Translations under genes and position numbers: made by a program
Notes under the pieces: generated by a model
What the model was told of the DNA's origin: nothing
The model's database searches: none
What the model saw: only the letters and a program-made list of their open reading frames with translations
Source: Mya arenaria
Taxonomy: Eukaryota > Mollusca > Bivalvia > Myida > Myidae
Assembly (NCBI RefSeq): GCF_026914265.1
Contig: NC_069133.1
Coordinates: forward strand, 28,737,772-28,801,771
Direction of reading: 5' to 3'
Length of the DNA: 64,000 nucleotides
In this document: positions 1 through 13,800 of the stretch, piece by piece
Layout of the letters: each line of letters begins with the position of its first letter
Position numbering within the stretch: position 1 is the first letter of the stretch

Positions 1-208
1 CACCACACGTATTAGCAAAATTCATAACATATAAGTCAATTTAATAAAACATGAATAATAAAACACGTTTCACCTTTGGTCTGATATATATCTATGATTT
101 TATGCTAATCTGACTAATGCACTCCATAATGCGCGAAAAGTATTATATTGAGGATGTGTTTATGCTAAAAAGTTATCTTTAACATTTTATTCCTAACCGT
201 TTTAACAG

Positions 209-3073
209 CTTGAGTATATCCGTGACAATGATTTTGGCGGAGCTATGATTTGGAACATTGACCTGGACGACTGGAATTCCATCTGCGCGTCTTCCGGTGG
301 CCCTTACCCATTAATGCGCCTCATGGAGCCCGTCCTTGGAGGATACACACCGCCGGACACCACCGCCGCCCCCACATCGACTACACTGGAGCCGGGTAGC
401 AGCACAACACAGGAAGTGACAGAAACAACAACAAAAGCCCCAACAGGCCCTCCATCATCTGGTAAACACGCGTATTTTTTTTAATAATTTGTAAACATTC
501 CATCAAACGTCTATACTTATTTATAAATGTTCAATTAAATACATATAGTCATAAGTTGCAAATGCCGGTTGTAGCTTGATTTTTAATAATTTACTTACTG
601 TTTCATTAATAATCTACTGAATTGTTTCTTTAAACAGATTGTTCTGGCCTGCCCGAGGGCACCTACTTTCCAGACCCAAGCGACTGCAGAAACTACTTCC
701 GGTGCTCACAGGGACGTCCGGTCCGTAGCACGTGCGTTGAGTCGCTTCGCTGGAACCAGGGTCGTCTATACTGCGACTGGCCGGCAAACGTCGACTGCAG
801 GTTAGCATATACCTGTCCTTGATAATATAGAACACACCAGTTATGTACAAGACGAATGTTGATGTTAGGCATAAAAGACGCGGCTGAATGGGTTTTATTG
901 AATATTAATACATATCTGTTGATGTTCATGAAACATTCTGATTAAGTTTCATGAATATTAGACCAAACATAATATGCAACCAGAGCCATAGCGGTACATT
1001 GCATGCCATTGTATGGAGAAAACAAAGTTTGCCCTTGGTGAAAATGTCCTAAAACACCTCTTACCATAGTGAGTTTTCGCGTTTTCTTTCCCCGCAAAAA
1101 GATGGAGGAGGATGCTGAATCGTTGTGTCACGTGAAAAATATCGATACCCAATTGACTCAATAAAGTCATGTGACAATATATACAATTGTTAACATTCCG
1201 AATAAACACGGACATAGCCGAACTATGACGGTTTAATTAACTTTATAGATCGCAGTTAATCGGTTGTATCCGGCATATGTAAATTATTTAGACTGGTACC
1301 TTGCATTATTACCGATAAAATTATTGGTGTCGGGTCGATTCGGCCGAGATATCATTTCGGCCTGATCCTTTTCGGCCTACTTTTATTCATTAAGGTTTGT
1401 TTTAAATCGTGTGAATTACGCTTTGAACTTTCATTTTATATCAGTTAAATTTAAATTGTGTTAATTTCGTTATTGCGACTTATATTTGTTAGTAAAATCG
1501 TGTGAATTAAGCCTTGTACTTCCATTTTATATCACTTAAATTTAAAATAGTCAATTAATGTCGTGTTCAGGCACTTATATTTGTTATCAAATGCGTAATT
1601 TAAACTATTATTCACAATATGCCCGTAAATTCTCACATGCTTATTTACTACCACAGCGTGTATATAAATCGTTTTCACAGAAAGTAAATTTCTAAAATAA
1701 CGAACTCGTATGACCGGCGACCAGTCAATACAAAAACACAGAGAATAACTTTTTTTTTTAATTTCCTGTTTTAAACATTAGGCTTATTCGTTTTACATGA
1801 CGTTTTGGAAGTTTTACGCGCATCAAAACGGTTATTGACTACAAATTTTAAGTAAAGTTGAATAAGAGTTGATATCATTAACATATCTTCTTTTTTTCAT
1901 AATTAAAATTTATCCGTATACACTTCCCCAACATATATCCCTATAGACGAGTCCAGGCCGCATCTAATGAAGTATAAATAAAACTAAAATGCTGACTGCG
2001 CACGTAGGAACAAATAATTTAATAAAAATGTATTAATTTGATAGCGCCCAAACAACAGCAACGGCGACAACGAAAGCAGTATCCATAACGACAACAGAGC
2101 CAACAACGACAGCGGCCTCGACAACAGCAAAGCAAACTACACAGAGCCAGGCGACGACCCGGAATCCGACGACAACCGACTCGTTTAATATTAAAAGTAA
2201 TTAGCTGTTTTCTCTCTGTTAAACATCTAAGTGATTTTTTTTATAATAAACACTTTTGGTGCTAGAAATGTTATCATAATTCATAAATCAGCTTTTAGCG
2301 TTTTTATTCAGTATGCTTTTTACCTATTGCCAGCGTTCTGTGTCGGACGGGCGGATGGTATCCACGTGCACCCCTCTGACTGTGGAGCGTACGTGCACTG
2401 TGCACATGGCCGGCCACACGTGGTCGCCTGCCAGCCGGGTCTGCGGTTTGATTCCCGACACATGGTCTGTAATTACCAAGACCGGGTCGACTGCGGAAGT
2501 CGTCCAAATGGTATGTATTGTCTCAGTTCGAGCTCGCCTCGATTGATTTCATAGACAACGGCTAAAAAGTAATTCATCGTGTACCCACTCGCAAAGGTAT
2601 GCTTTCACTGAAACTTGTAATACATCTTTGAGAATGTCAAACTAAGTATACACAGATTATATATATATCAATATATTTTTTTTCTTTGATCAGACTTCAA
2701 CTTTAGTTAAATGGGTTTTCGGAACACCTTTTATCCGATCCGTAGGTTACGCTCGGGAATGAAACATTTATCAAAATGTATATGTGTGCTACATGTCGTG
2801 TGCGTTACAGGCGTTACAGACGACACCCAGGAGGTTGGTTTTTGTAGTAAGCGAGTTGATGGTTTGTACTCGGACCCAAAAGACTGTTCCCGGTACATCC
2901 TGTGTGCGCACGGCGCTGCCTACATCATGTCCTGCCGTAAGGGAACCTACTGGGGACCAGCTCACACCTGCGACTGGATCGCGAACGTGGACTGTGGATC
3001 CCGACCGCAACCTCTAGGTAGCCATAGCTATATGGAGTACAGTACAACTGGCACACTAACACTGGCGGACTAA
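209..3073 (+). CDS. GH18 chitinase with CBM14 chitin-binding domains, 3' part of gene
   Basis: Five exons join in frame: 209-461, 638-800, 2045-2196, 2334-2510, 2811-3073, with AG/GT borders and matching phases. Exon 1 encodes the end of a glycosyl hydrolase 18 barrel (FGGAMIWNIDLDDW, then the family's cysteine and GPYPL) followed by a Thr/Ser/Pro-rich linker. Exons 2, 4 and 5 each encode one peritrophin-A/CBM14 domain with regularly spaced cysteines (for example DPSDCRNYFRCSQG and DPKDCSRYILCAHG). Exon 3 is a mucin-like Thr/Ala-rich linker. The protein is expected to be secreted and to hydrolyse chitin in digestion, immunity or shell/cuticle turnover. The catalytic DxxDxDxE exon and the signal peptide lie left of the window, so activity cannot be judged. 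Oddity: the reading frame stops inside the adjoining minisatellite (TAA at 3071-3073). A possible donor at 3016/3017 (CTAG|GTAGCC) could instead lead to a further exon not found here. Confidence 0.85.
1411..1600. repeat. Imperfect direct duplication in chitinase intron
   Basis: Two copies of a ~90-bp AT-rich stretch lie next to each other, each carrying GTGTGAATTA, a run like CATTTTATATCA and TTAAATTTAAA. It sits in the long intron between CBM14 exons 2 and 3. The rest of that intron (801-2044) shows nothing else recognisable. Confidence 0.5.
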
Positions 3074-4138
3074 CACTGATTTCTCTGGAGCTAGAGTAGA
3101 ACCGACAAACTCGCTGACTAACACTGACTCCCGTGGCGCTAGAGTAGAACCGGCACATTGGCTGACTAACACTAACGTCCATGATGCTAGAGTAGAACCG
3201 GCACACTGGCTGACTAAAACTAACTTCCCTGGCGCTAGAGTAGAACCGGTACACTGGCTGACTAACACTGACTCCCCTGACGCTAGAGTAGAACCGGCAC
3301 ATTGGCTGATTAACACTAACTTCCCCAGAGCTAGAGTAGAACCGGCACATTGGCTGATTAACACTAACTTCCCCAGAGCTAGAGTAGAACCGGCACATTG
3401 GCTGACTAACACTAATTGCCCTGCTGCTAGAGTAGAACCGACAAACTCGCTGAGTAACACTGACTTCCCTGGCGCTAGAAGAGAACCGGCACACTCGCTG
3501 AGTAACACTAACTTCCCCAGAGCTTGAGTAGAACCGGCACACTGGCTGACTAACACTGACTTCCCTGGCGCTAGAGTAGAACCGGCACACTAACTTAGTA
3601 ACACTGACTTCCCTGGCGCTAGAGTACAACCGGCAAACTTACTTAGTAACACAGACTGCCCTGTCGCTAGAGTACAATCGGCACACTCACTTAGTAACAC
3701 TGACTTCCCTGGCGCTAGAGTAGAACCGGCACACTCAATTAGTAACACTACCTTCCCCAAAGCAAGAGTAGAACCGGCACACTGGCTGACTAACATTAAC
3801 TTCCCTGATGGTTGAGTAGAACCGGAAAACTGGCTGACTAATACTCATTGCCCTGCTGCTTGAGTGGAACCGGCACATTCTCTTAGTAACACTGACTTCC
3901 CTGGAGCTATAGTAAAACCGGCACACTCGCTGAATAACACTGACTCCCCCGATGCTAGAGTACAACCGGTACACTGACTGACTAACACTGATTTCCCTGG
4001 AGCTAGAGTAGAACCGGTACACTTGCTGAGTAACACTAACTTCCTCGGAGCTAGAGTAAAACCGGCACACTCGTTGAGTAACAGTAACTTCCCCGGAGCT
4101 AGAGTATAACCTGCACACTCGCTGAATAACACTGACTT
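3036..4138. repeat. 48-bp minisatellite, about 23 copies
   Basis: The motif AGAGTAGAACCGG recurs every 48 bases (for example at 3096, 3144 and 3192), with the rest of the unit carrying GCTGACTAACACTGAC and a CCCTGGCGCT-like block. Units differ by a few substitutions. Because 48 is divisible by three, several frames stay open for 100-230 codons on the minus strand as 16-residue repeats; these are by-products of the array and not evidence of a gene. The array begins within or directly after the last chitinase exon. Confidence 0.95.
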
Positions 4139-4875
4139 CGGTGTCGACTTTTTCGTGAACAACGTATATTGTACTAACAATTAGCCATTTCCTTTCAATG
4201 CCACATAATTATTCAAGTATGCATGTTCCCCTCCCGCATCGAGTTAGCCATCTATTGCCCATTCCAGTCAACACCTACAGCAGAGCATCGCCAATATGGG
4301 AGCACCTCTCTATCCGATAATATTAATTTGTAGTATTATATCTAGCTCGTATTGATAACTCGGACTCGTTTTGAGGAAATACTGTATTTGCCTATTTTGG
4401 GACCATCTGGTGACTTTAAGGTCACAGTTACAGCGAAAAGGGTTTTAAAAGTACACCATTTCTGTTAAAACTGTTTTAGGTAAAATGAAATTAAAATACA
4501 GATATGTCCCGTCTAAAAGTATCCCGCCCTTTTGTCATTTTGTTTCCAGATGTTACAGTATGAGAACTAAAAAAATACATTTGCATTTACTAATCAATGG
4601 CTGTATTTAATGTCTCTTTGGCATATCGCTTGCACCATATTTTAAACTAACCGTGAAATAATTAATTTAACTTTAGCTAAATAAAGTCAGAGGTAAGTAG
4701 GAAGAAACTCCTGTAGCATCTGGTGACGGGGGAAAGATTTCATATACGCGGTTTAGTTTGTGATTTTGTGAAGTTCTCCTTTTGTTTTTATGCCGACTCT
4801 ATACCATCATGATATGTTATCTTACATATATATTCCTTGTTCCTTGATTCTGTGGACAAGATTTGTACAACTGAA
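4139..4875. other. Intergenic, no gene seen
   Basis: AT-rich DNA after the minisatellite. A short stretch at about 4330-4410 (TCGTTTTGAGGAAATACTG) resembles one at about 60545-60600, hinting at an old dispersed repeat. No exon with coding character was found. Confidence 0.5.
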
Positions 4876-5477
4876 TATTTACACCTCAACTTCCATTCCT
4901 TAAATGAACTGCCTTTCGGCAATTGCGTTCATCAATCGATGAACGCAACATCTTCGGATATGTTCGGATCGTAATTCATTGCATAACAATATGCATGAAC
5001 GCTATTGATCTTGTTATTGGTCGTATTGTGTCTGCAGGTCCCGTAAAATATAGATCAACATTTTTAAAAGTGTTAGTTTATTATATTTTAAATATATTGG
5101 TACCAGAAGTGTTTCAATTTTACGTTTTAAAGTGATTTCAAATGGTTGATCTTTTCCCGCGTTATTGTGACGTCATTTGAAAAAAAATGTTTCGGTTATA
5201 GTCGGGTCGTTCTATTCACAGAATGGGTAAGAACGGATTACTGAAAGGTTTTCTTAAATGAAATGAAGTATTTTTTAGCAATTCTTGAAAGAAATAATGA
5301 ACTATTGGTGTAAATATAAGGAATGAATTGCGGGGTTGATGTCATTATCGGGGATATGAACGCAATTGGGTTGGTCAAAGTACGCGTGGAGTCCTTCGGA
5401 CTCCACACACATTGACAAACCCAATTGCGTTCATACCCCGATAATGACATCAACCCCGCAATTCATTCCTTAAATGA
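4876..5477. mobile_element. Short hairpin-ended element, copy 1 (proposed non-autonomous Crypton relative)
   Basis: The left end carries TATTTACACCTCAACTT followed by ATTCCTTAAATGA (4895-4907). Near the right end GTAAATATAAG, the complement of the left motif, precedes a long hairpin (about 5317-5472), and the element closes with ATTCCTTAAATGA (5465-5477). It also holds a small hairpin (GCGTTCATC / GATGAACGC, near 4926-4947) and TGACGTCA at 5168. A second copy at 13090-13650 aligns along most of its length. No coding capacity. The link to the Crypton at 27.6 kb rests on shared end structure and is inference. Confidence 0.7.
5317..5472. repeat. Long hairpin at right end of copy 1
   Basis: The outer 36 bases of each arm are perfectly complementary (from AAGGAATGAATTG on the left to CAATTCATTCCTT on the right). 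The inner arms pair with few mismatches, and the centre is the palindrome TGGAGTCCTTCGGACTCCA. A fold-back of this length must be either young or maintained. Confidence 0.95.
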
Positions 5478-7490
5478 TTCTTGGCATCTTCTACGATCGC
5501 TTCTCTCCTTTTGTTTTTCATTTTGTTCTAGTTGTAGTTTTGGTCCTAGACATTAACTTTGTTTATGTTAAGATGCTTCGAACCTTACTTCGGAGTGTTT
5601 TGTACGCATGGTTGTTGTAGTTATTAGCATTTAGATATATTAACTGTTAGCAGTTCATCCCAAAGACAAAAAGTATTTTTGACGTTCAAACCAAGCTGGT
5701 GACGGTGTGTCCTTATTAAGAACAACATAAATACATGTAGTATTTATCGATTACAAAGTGCTAATAATATTTGCTTGCTTATTACTTTATAACATTTGCC
5801 TACAAAGCTTTAAACACTTCATGAATTACATAGAATATGTATTAAACCATGCCTGGTGTACACCTTTTTTAGAGTGGGCTAACCTGGGAAGCGTGGATTG
5901 GGCTCTACCAAGACCGCAACAGTTGTCACGATCACCTACATTGTCATAGCAATCGGGGACTCCCTCACACGTGCGGATTCATCCTTTACTCTAGCCCGGA
6001 CATTCGGACATTTGACTTACCCGCCAACGTACAGATTAAGAACGTACAGATTAAGATATTCACTAAGTACAAACATAGAACGTGTAACATGCCATGTCTC
6101 ATGGATTCCAGGGTCAATAACCATAAAGCATCTTAGTTAAAAAGTTCAACTTAATGGAAATATGTTGTTGTTTTTTTAAGTTTAATTGAAAGAAAACAAA
6201 CAATGTTTTTACACCACAAATATGAAAGAGTTTTTACACCACAAATATGAAAACCGGAAGAAAAAGGTATAGGGTATTCGAAGTATTTGTTGCTGAAATT
6301 TGAATTTTATTCTTAAGTAAGAAGCTTTAAATTTACGGCCCCTAAATTGTTATCATTGACAATTTCGGTTACCTACACGTACCATTCAGTGTTACAAGCT
6401 TTATGAGGCAATCACGACCGCTGAATTTCTTAGAACTGTGTTTCATTATTCAGATTTTTTATTTATAAAAAGCATTTTCAACTTTTTTTTTTGTTCAAGT
6501 ACACTTAATATATTCAAAAAATTGTAATACATGTATTGTGAATTTGATAGTTTGAATTTTTAGTTTACAGCACTACATATTCAAATACGTTTTTAAACTG
6601 GTTACACTGGTCGTTAAAAGGGTTGTTGTCCATTTTAAAGCCATTTTATCTTCACTAGATATATTCTGTTCCACTTTTTTGATATTTTTTTTTATTTTTA
6701 ATGATTATGTTATTGTTTGTTCCATGCATGTTATATTATCTCTCAGCTGTTTCTATCTTTACTACAAATGTTATACAAATGTTACCCAGGTTAGCTTACT
6801 GATAACACAATAAAATTATTCTCCAGAATACATGCATTTGTCTTCGTTAAATAAATTGAAATCATAAATAGATTTAATGTCGAATTTCAGGAAAACAGAT
6901 CGGAATCGATAAAATATTTGATATAAAAATTGAAACAAAAATCTCAGTTCCCGGTCCATAGTAACGAATTAACAAAATATGACAACTGCAATCTGATATT
7001 TTGTCAGCAGTCATAAATAACTAGTTTCAAGACATTAATGCAAAAATTAGCTCATTCCAAGTCAAAAAATAAAATAGGTGTCAAAACAGTCAATCTGTGA
7101 GAGTGCATCTTTAACATACAACATCCAAAATCAAACTAATACTTTCATTTTATAACACACTTCAATATATAAAAAAACTCCCAGTTGATTGATTAATCTT
7201 TTTATTAATTTTGTGTAAATTTATCACAGAAAATTCAAAACTTTAAACTTCTAACACTACCGGCACATGTAAATCATTTGTCTGGCACTATTTTTTTCCA
7301 GAGTGACCCAAACCTGATATTCACACAAGTACATGTACATGTATGTAGTAATAACATGGACAAATTAATTAATTGTATGGATAAAGGTCAATATTGATGA
7401 TGTGTACAAACAGAATTGTCCCTTAACTTAAGAAAATATGTTGTTTGTTGAAATGTTCTTAAGAAAAGCCAAAATCATGGCTATGTGTCA
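5478..7490. other. Intergenic, little recognisable content
   Basis: AT-rich DNA without exons that I can support. It contains a small 26-bp tandem duplication near 6206-6255 (unit with TTTTTACACCACAAATATG) and several poly-T runs. Confidence 0.5.
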
Positions 7491-7514
7491 GACCAGAATT
7501 CAAACAATACATGT

Positions 7515-7592
7515 ACAGTCAAACCTGTATTAAGTGGCCACCTTATGGGAAAGATCAAAGTGGCTGTTTTAGACAGGTGGCCACTTCATCCA
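7515..7592. repeat. Dispersed inverted-repeat fragment (AAGTGGCCACC type)
   Basis: TTAAGTGGCCACCT near 7527-7540 and AGGTGGCCACTT near 7575-7586 form inverted repeats around ~35 bases. It lies 3' of the last SPATA24 exon, possibly within its 3' untranslated region. It resembles widely scattered eukaryotic repeats; family not identified. Confidence 0.45.
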
Positions 7593-7866
7593 TTATTCAC
7601 TTATTGTTCCACATGCTGCCAGCTTTCCAACACTAATACCACATATCCACAGGAATATCAGTGTAGTGAATATATTACATTCAGATGATTCAAACACCTT
7701 GTCACATTGCCTAACACTTGTGAAGAACATAAAATATGTCATACAGTATGGATATCACAAATGACGTGTATTGTGCACTATTCTATCACTAAACTCAAAC
7801 TTGAACTGTACTGGTTGCAGGTAATTCCACTTTAAACTCTGTACCAACATATTGTTTAAACCTATG

Positions 7867-10800
7867 TCACTTTTTCTTGCCCTTGGTTTTAGGCACGCCC
7901 ATCTGTGCAGGGTTTCGTGCAGTGTTGGTGTTGTTACGAGTCACAGTGGATGGGTTCCGGGACCTTTTCCTCTCCTCCTCCTCCAGCAGACGAGCGATGT
8001 ATCGTTGCTGTTTCTTCTCAATGTCCGCCTCACTCATCTCCTAATGAACATAAACAATATATTTTTAAAATATTTACTAATGAATGTTTACTTTATAACT
8101 TGACGTGACACCAAAAACACCTGATATAAATACTAAAAACTGTTAATCCAAAAGACTTTTTTACTGGTCACATGATAACCTAAAAATCCTATCATTAAAA
8201 TCATAAAATGTAACTGCCTCAATATTTCACTTAGTAATTCAATTATTCCTTAATTCTACCATTAATAACTCTCCGTACTGACTTTATTTGTATTTGTATG
8301 TATTATTTTGAAAACCACAGTATCCCTTAATAACATTCAGACCCCTCACAATTGCCGTTAGATCAAATTAAAGTCATTGTTGTTGTTGTTGATAACCTTA
8401 ATGTGACATTGACCTTTGCACATTGTCAGTACATAAAAAAGGGAAGAAAATAGCAATGAAATATCCATTATGTCTAACCAAAATGGCTGGTGCATTTGCA
8501 AGACCACAGTCATGGCTTTATGTCCAACCAACATGACTGGCGCATTTGTAAGACCACATGACATAATGTCTAACCAGCATGACTGGCGCATTTGCAAGAG
8601 CACATGACATTATGTCTAACCAGCATGGCTGGTGCATTTGCAAGAGCACATGGCATTATGTCTAACCAACATGGCTGGTGCATTTGCAAGACCACATGAC
8701 ATGTCTAACCAGCATGGCTGGTGCATTTGCAAGAGCACATGGCATTATGTCTAACCAACATGGCTGGTGCAATTGTAAGACTACATGGCATTATGTCTAA
8801 CCAACATGGCTGGTGCATTTGCAAGACTACATGGCATTATGTCTAACCAACATGGCTGGCGCATTTGCAAGACTACATGGCATTATGTCTATCCAACATG
8901 GCTGGTGCATTTGCAAGACTACATGGCATTGTGTCTAACCAACATGGCTGGTGCATCTGCAAGACAACATGGCATTGTGTCTAACCAACATGGCTGGTGC
9001 ATCTGCAAGACTACATGGCATTGTGTCTAACCAACATGGCTGGTGCAATTGTAAGACTACATGGCATTGTGTCTAACCAACATGGCTGGTGTATTTGCAA
9101 GACTACATGGCATTGTGTCTAAATAGCATGGCTGGTGCATCTGCAAGACAACATGGCATTGTGTCTAACCAACATGGCTGGTGCATCTGCAAGACTACAT
9201 GGCATTGTGTATAACCAACATGGCTGGTGCATTTGCAAGACTACATGGCATTGTGTCTAACCAACATGGCTGGTGCATTTGCAAGACTACATGGCATTGT
9301 GTCTAACCAACATGGCTGGTGCATTTGCAAGACTACATGGCATTGTGTCTAAATAGCATGGCTGGTGCATTTGCAAGACTACATGGCATTGTGTCTAACC
9401 AACATGGCTGGTGCATCTGCAAGACTACATGGCATTATGTCTAACCAACATGGCTGGTGCATTTGCAAGACTACATGGTATTATGTCTAAATAGCATGGC
9501 TGGTGCATTTGCAAGACTACATGGCATTGTGTCTAAATAGCATGGCTGGTGCATTTGCAAGACTACATGACATTGTGTCTAAATAGCATGGCTGGTGCAT
9601 TTGCAAGACTACATGGTATTGTGTCTAACCAACATGGCTGGTGCATTTGCAAGACTACATGGCATTATGTCTAAATAGCATGGCTGGTGCATTTGCAAGA
9701 CTACATGGCATTTTGTCTAACCAGCATGGCTGGTGCATTTGCAAGACTACATGGCATTATGTCTAACCAACATGGCTGGTGCATCTGCAAGACTACATGG
9801 CTTTATGTCTAACCAACATGGCTGGTGCATCTGCAAGACCACATTGCATTATGTCTAACCAACATGGCTGGTGCATCTGTAAGACCACATTGCATTATGT
9901 CTAACCAACATGGCTGGTGCATCTGCAAGACTACATGGCATTATGTCTAACCAACATGGCTGGTGCATTTGCAAGACTACATGGCATTATGTCTAACCAA
10001 CATGGCTGGTGCATCTGCAAGACTACATGGCTTTATGACTAACCAACATGGCTGATGCATTTGCAAGAGCACATTGCATTATGTCTAACCAACATGGCTG
10101 GTGCATCTGTAAGACCACATTGCAGTATGACTAACCAACATGACTGATGCATTTGCAAGAGCACATTGCATTATGTCTAAAAAGCATGGCTGGTGCATTT
10201 GCAAGACCATATTGCATTATGTCTAAATAGCATGGCTGGTGCATTTGCAAGAGCACATGGCATTATGTCTAATCAACATGGCTGGTGCATTTGCAAGACC
10301 ATATTGCATTATGTCTAAATAGCATGGCTGGTGCATTTGCAAGAGCACATGGCATTATGTCTAATCAACATGGCTGGTGCATTTGCAAGAGCACATGGCA
10401 TTATGTTTAATCAACATGGCTAGTGCATTTGCAAGAGCACATGGAATTATGTCTAATCAACATGGCTGGTGCATTTGCAAGAGCACATGGCATTATTCAT
10501 AATCAACATGGCTGGTACATTTGCAAAATCACATGGAATTATGTCTAATCAACATGGCTGGTGCATTTGCAAGAGCACATGGAATTATGTCTAATCAACA
10601 TGGCTGGTGCATTTGCAAGAGCACATGGAATTATGTCTAATCAACATGGCTGGTGCATTTGCAAGAGCACACAGGGGTGTAGAAATGTTTTGGAGTAGCA
10701 GGGAAGATCCCAAAAGTAGGCGGGGGGGGGGTAGTCTGGGTGTCCTTCCCCAGTTAGGGTCAAGGGGCCAATGCCCCTTGTGGAATTGAATTTAAGCCCT

Positions 10801-13800
10801 TTTTAACCAAAATTTCTAGTGTTGAACTGTTCTGGTACATGTTTATTTCGTAACAAGGAAACAGGGAAACATCTGTACTTGAATATGATACTGAATCTGA
10901 GAACTACCCCACTGATCTGAGTTTTACCCCCCCCCCCCCCCCCCCCCACCCCCTGACCCCACCTCCACCTCCGACCAGTGAGGGCCAACTAATAAACCAA
11001 ATAGCTGTCAAATTCATATTCAGGATACTATTATAACATTCCAGACCACATGCATTGCCATTTGCTAGCAATTCCCTCCTAATCGTACGTGTACCTTCTT
11101 CTCTACCACTTATATACTTTCAGCCACTGAATCTCTGTGATCCTCTGAAAATTAAACATCTAACTTCATTTTCTGTGGTTCTAGATATTTCACCTGCAGC
11201 TAGCTAATTCCGTTTTAATAACAACCAAAAGAAATATCTGGACACTTTGTGACGTTTATTAAAAGCGTACGAAATTTCACCAAAGGTACATGTAAAATTC
11301 ATCAAAATAATGGATTATTTTTAGCAGTGACATCAATGCAAGCTTGTTTCATTTTGTTAAACATCCGGATAACATGCGTATACAAAAAGGAATGTTGCGT
11401 AAATGGTAATAGGACTAACAGAAGGCCAGACACGCTCATGTTGCAAACTTACTACGCTTTTTGGTGTCTGGAAAAAAATATTCTTTTTTTCACCCTCCAT
11501 TGCTTCGCTAATCATAAACTTCAAAACATCCCCATGGGGGATGCGACTAATGAGGTCATGTATCGAGCCAATGTTATTGTATTCGGAATGCTGGGAAACC
11601 CAAACCTAGAACTTGAAAACATCCCAGAGGGGGATGCGACTAATGACGTCACGAATCGAGCTAATGCTGCATTGTTGTCCGAACGCGTGGAAACCAAAAT
11701 AAACAATACCATCAATCAGGGTTTTAAACTTATGTAAACATAAAAACATGACAAAAAATAACAGATTTTATTTTTGATGATGCGGGGATAAATAGCCGGG
11801 TGAAAATGTTTAAGTAACCGGGTTATTTTACCGGCTTCCGGCCCATTTCTACACCCCTGAGCACATGGAATTATGTCTAATCAACATGGCTGGTGCATTT
11901 GCAAGAGCACATGGAATTATGTTTAATCAACATGGCTGGTGCATTTGCAAGAGCACATGGAATTATGTCTAATCAACATGGCTGGTGCATTTGCAAGAGC
12001 ACATGGAATTATGTCTAATCAACATGGCTGGTGCATTTGCAAGAGCACATGGAATTATGTCTAATCAACATGGCTAGTGCATTTGCAAGAGCACATGGCA
12101 TTATTCATAATCAACATGACTGGTACATTTGCAAAATCACATGGCATTATGTCTTATCAACATGGCTGGTACATTTGCAAGACCATATGGCATTATTCCT
12201 AATCAACATGGCTGGTACATTTGCAAGACCCCATTCCATTATGTCTAATCAACATGGCTGGTGACCTTGACCTTTGAGGTAGTGACCGGGGTCTTGCATG
12301 CGACAAGTTGTCCTGATATGTGGAAAACAAGTTATTTTAAAATCTGTCCATACAAAAGAAAGTTACAGCCAGGACACAACCAACTATACTCTATGTCCTT
12401 ATGCGGCATTCCATAGTAAACTAACACCAAGTGTGACCTTGGCCTTTTAGGTAGGGACATGGGTCTTGCATGCCACACATCATCTTGATATGTCGAAGAC
12501 ATGTGGCAAGTTATTTTAAAATCTATCCATACAAGAGAAAGTTACATCCCTGGCACGTCCACCTATTCTCTATTTCCTTATATTCAGCATTCAATAGTAT
12601 TCAAACACTAAGTGTGACCTTGACATTAGAGGCTGGGACACAGGTCTTACATGGAACACATGTGGAAAGTTATTTTAAAATCTGTCCATACATAAGAAGG
12701 TTACACCTTGGACACAACCACGTTCAAAGGCGAGACAGTATAAGTGGGTTTGCCCTGTTACAGATCACACATACTACTCAGCACTACCTTTCTAAACAGT
12801 AGACTTTCTTGTCCCTTAATTATGTGCCTTAACATAATCTACAGACAAGCCCATGTTTCAGCAGACTGGCCCTACCTTTCTATACAGTAGCCCCTGTTCC
12901 TTTATCCTCCGTTCCAGGTTAGCTATCTCCTCATCCTTCGCTGTCAGTATGGCCTCCTGCTTCTCAAAATGTTGACTCATCTCTGAAGCATACATATTTA
13001 AATGTAGTTTGAACTAGCTTTGCTTTGATGGAAAATACCATAATAATCTTTGGGCATAAATTAATCAGTTTAATTCAACTTCATAATTTATATTTACACC
13101 TCAACTTTTATTCCTTAAATGAACTACCTTTCGGCTATCACAGTTATCATCTGATAAACGCAACATCTTTGAATATGTTTGGATCGCGAATCACCACATT
13201 ACAATATACATGGAAATTGTTTATCCCTTAAAAAAGGAAATCAACATTTGAGACAGGGTTTATTAATGATATGTTTAAATGTATTGTTGCCATTAGTACC
13301 TTAATATTAGTTTAAAAGTGATTTTAGGTGGTTGATCTTTTCCCGCCTTATTGTGACGTCATTTGATAAACTGTTTCCGGTTACAAACGGGTTGTTCTAT
13401 TTACAGAATGGGTGAGAAAGAATTACTGTAAGGTTTTCTTAAATGAAATGAATTATTTTTTTAAAACAATTCTTGAATGAAATAATGAACTATTGGTGAA
13501 AATATAAGTAATGAATTGTGGGAATGATGGGGATATGAACGCAATTGGGCTGGTCAAAGTATGTGTGGAGTACAGGACTCCATACACTTAAACAAACCCA
13601 ACTGTGTTCATACCCTGATAATGACACCATTCCCACAACTCAATATTAAATAGCACCATCTTTGTATTTCATCATCATTCAAGCCAGTCTTAATACATGT
13701 AATACTTTGTCACTGAATAAAGAGTATTAACAAATAGCTTAATCAATGTAGGCAGATTTCCTTATATTTACTCTGCAGCCTGATAGCAATCAAATATTCA

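Noticed and set aside
2925-4180. Long minus-strand open frames (up to 234 codons)
   Set aside because: They are translations of the 48-bp minisatellite in overlapping frames; the repeat length is a multiple of three, which explains the openness.
11249-11737. 162-codon open frame inside the 1188-bp transposon
   Set aside because: It spans an internal DNA duplication, has no transposase motif and is most likely incidental.
8463-12262. CRISPR-like regular repeat array
   Set aside because: The units are contiguous without unique spacers, and the setting is a eukaryotic intron; it is a minisatellite.
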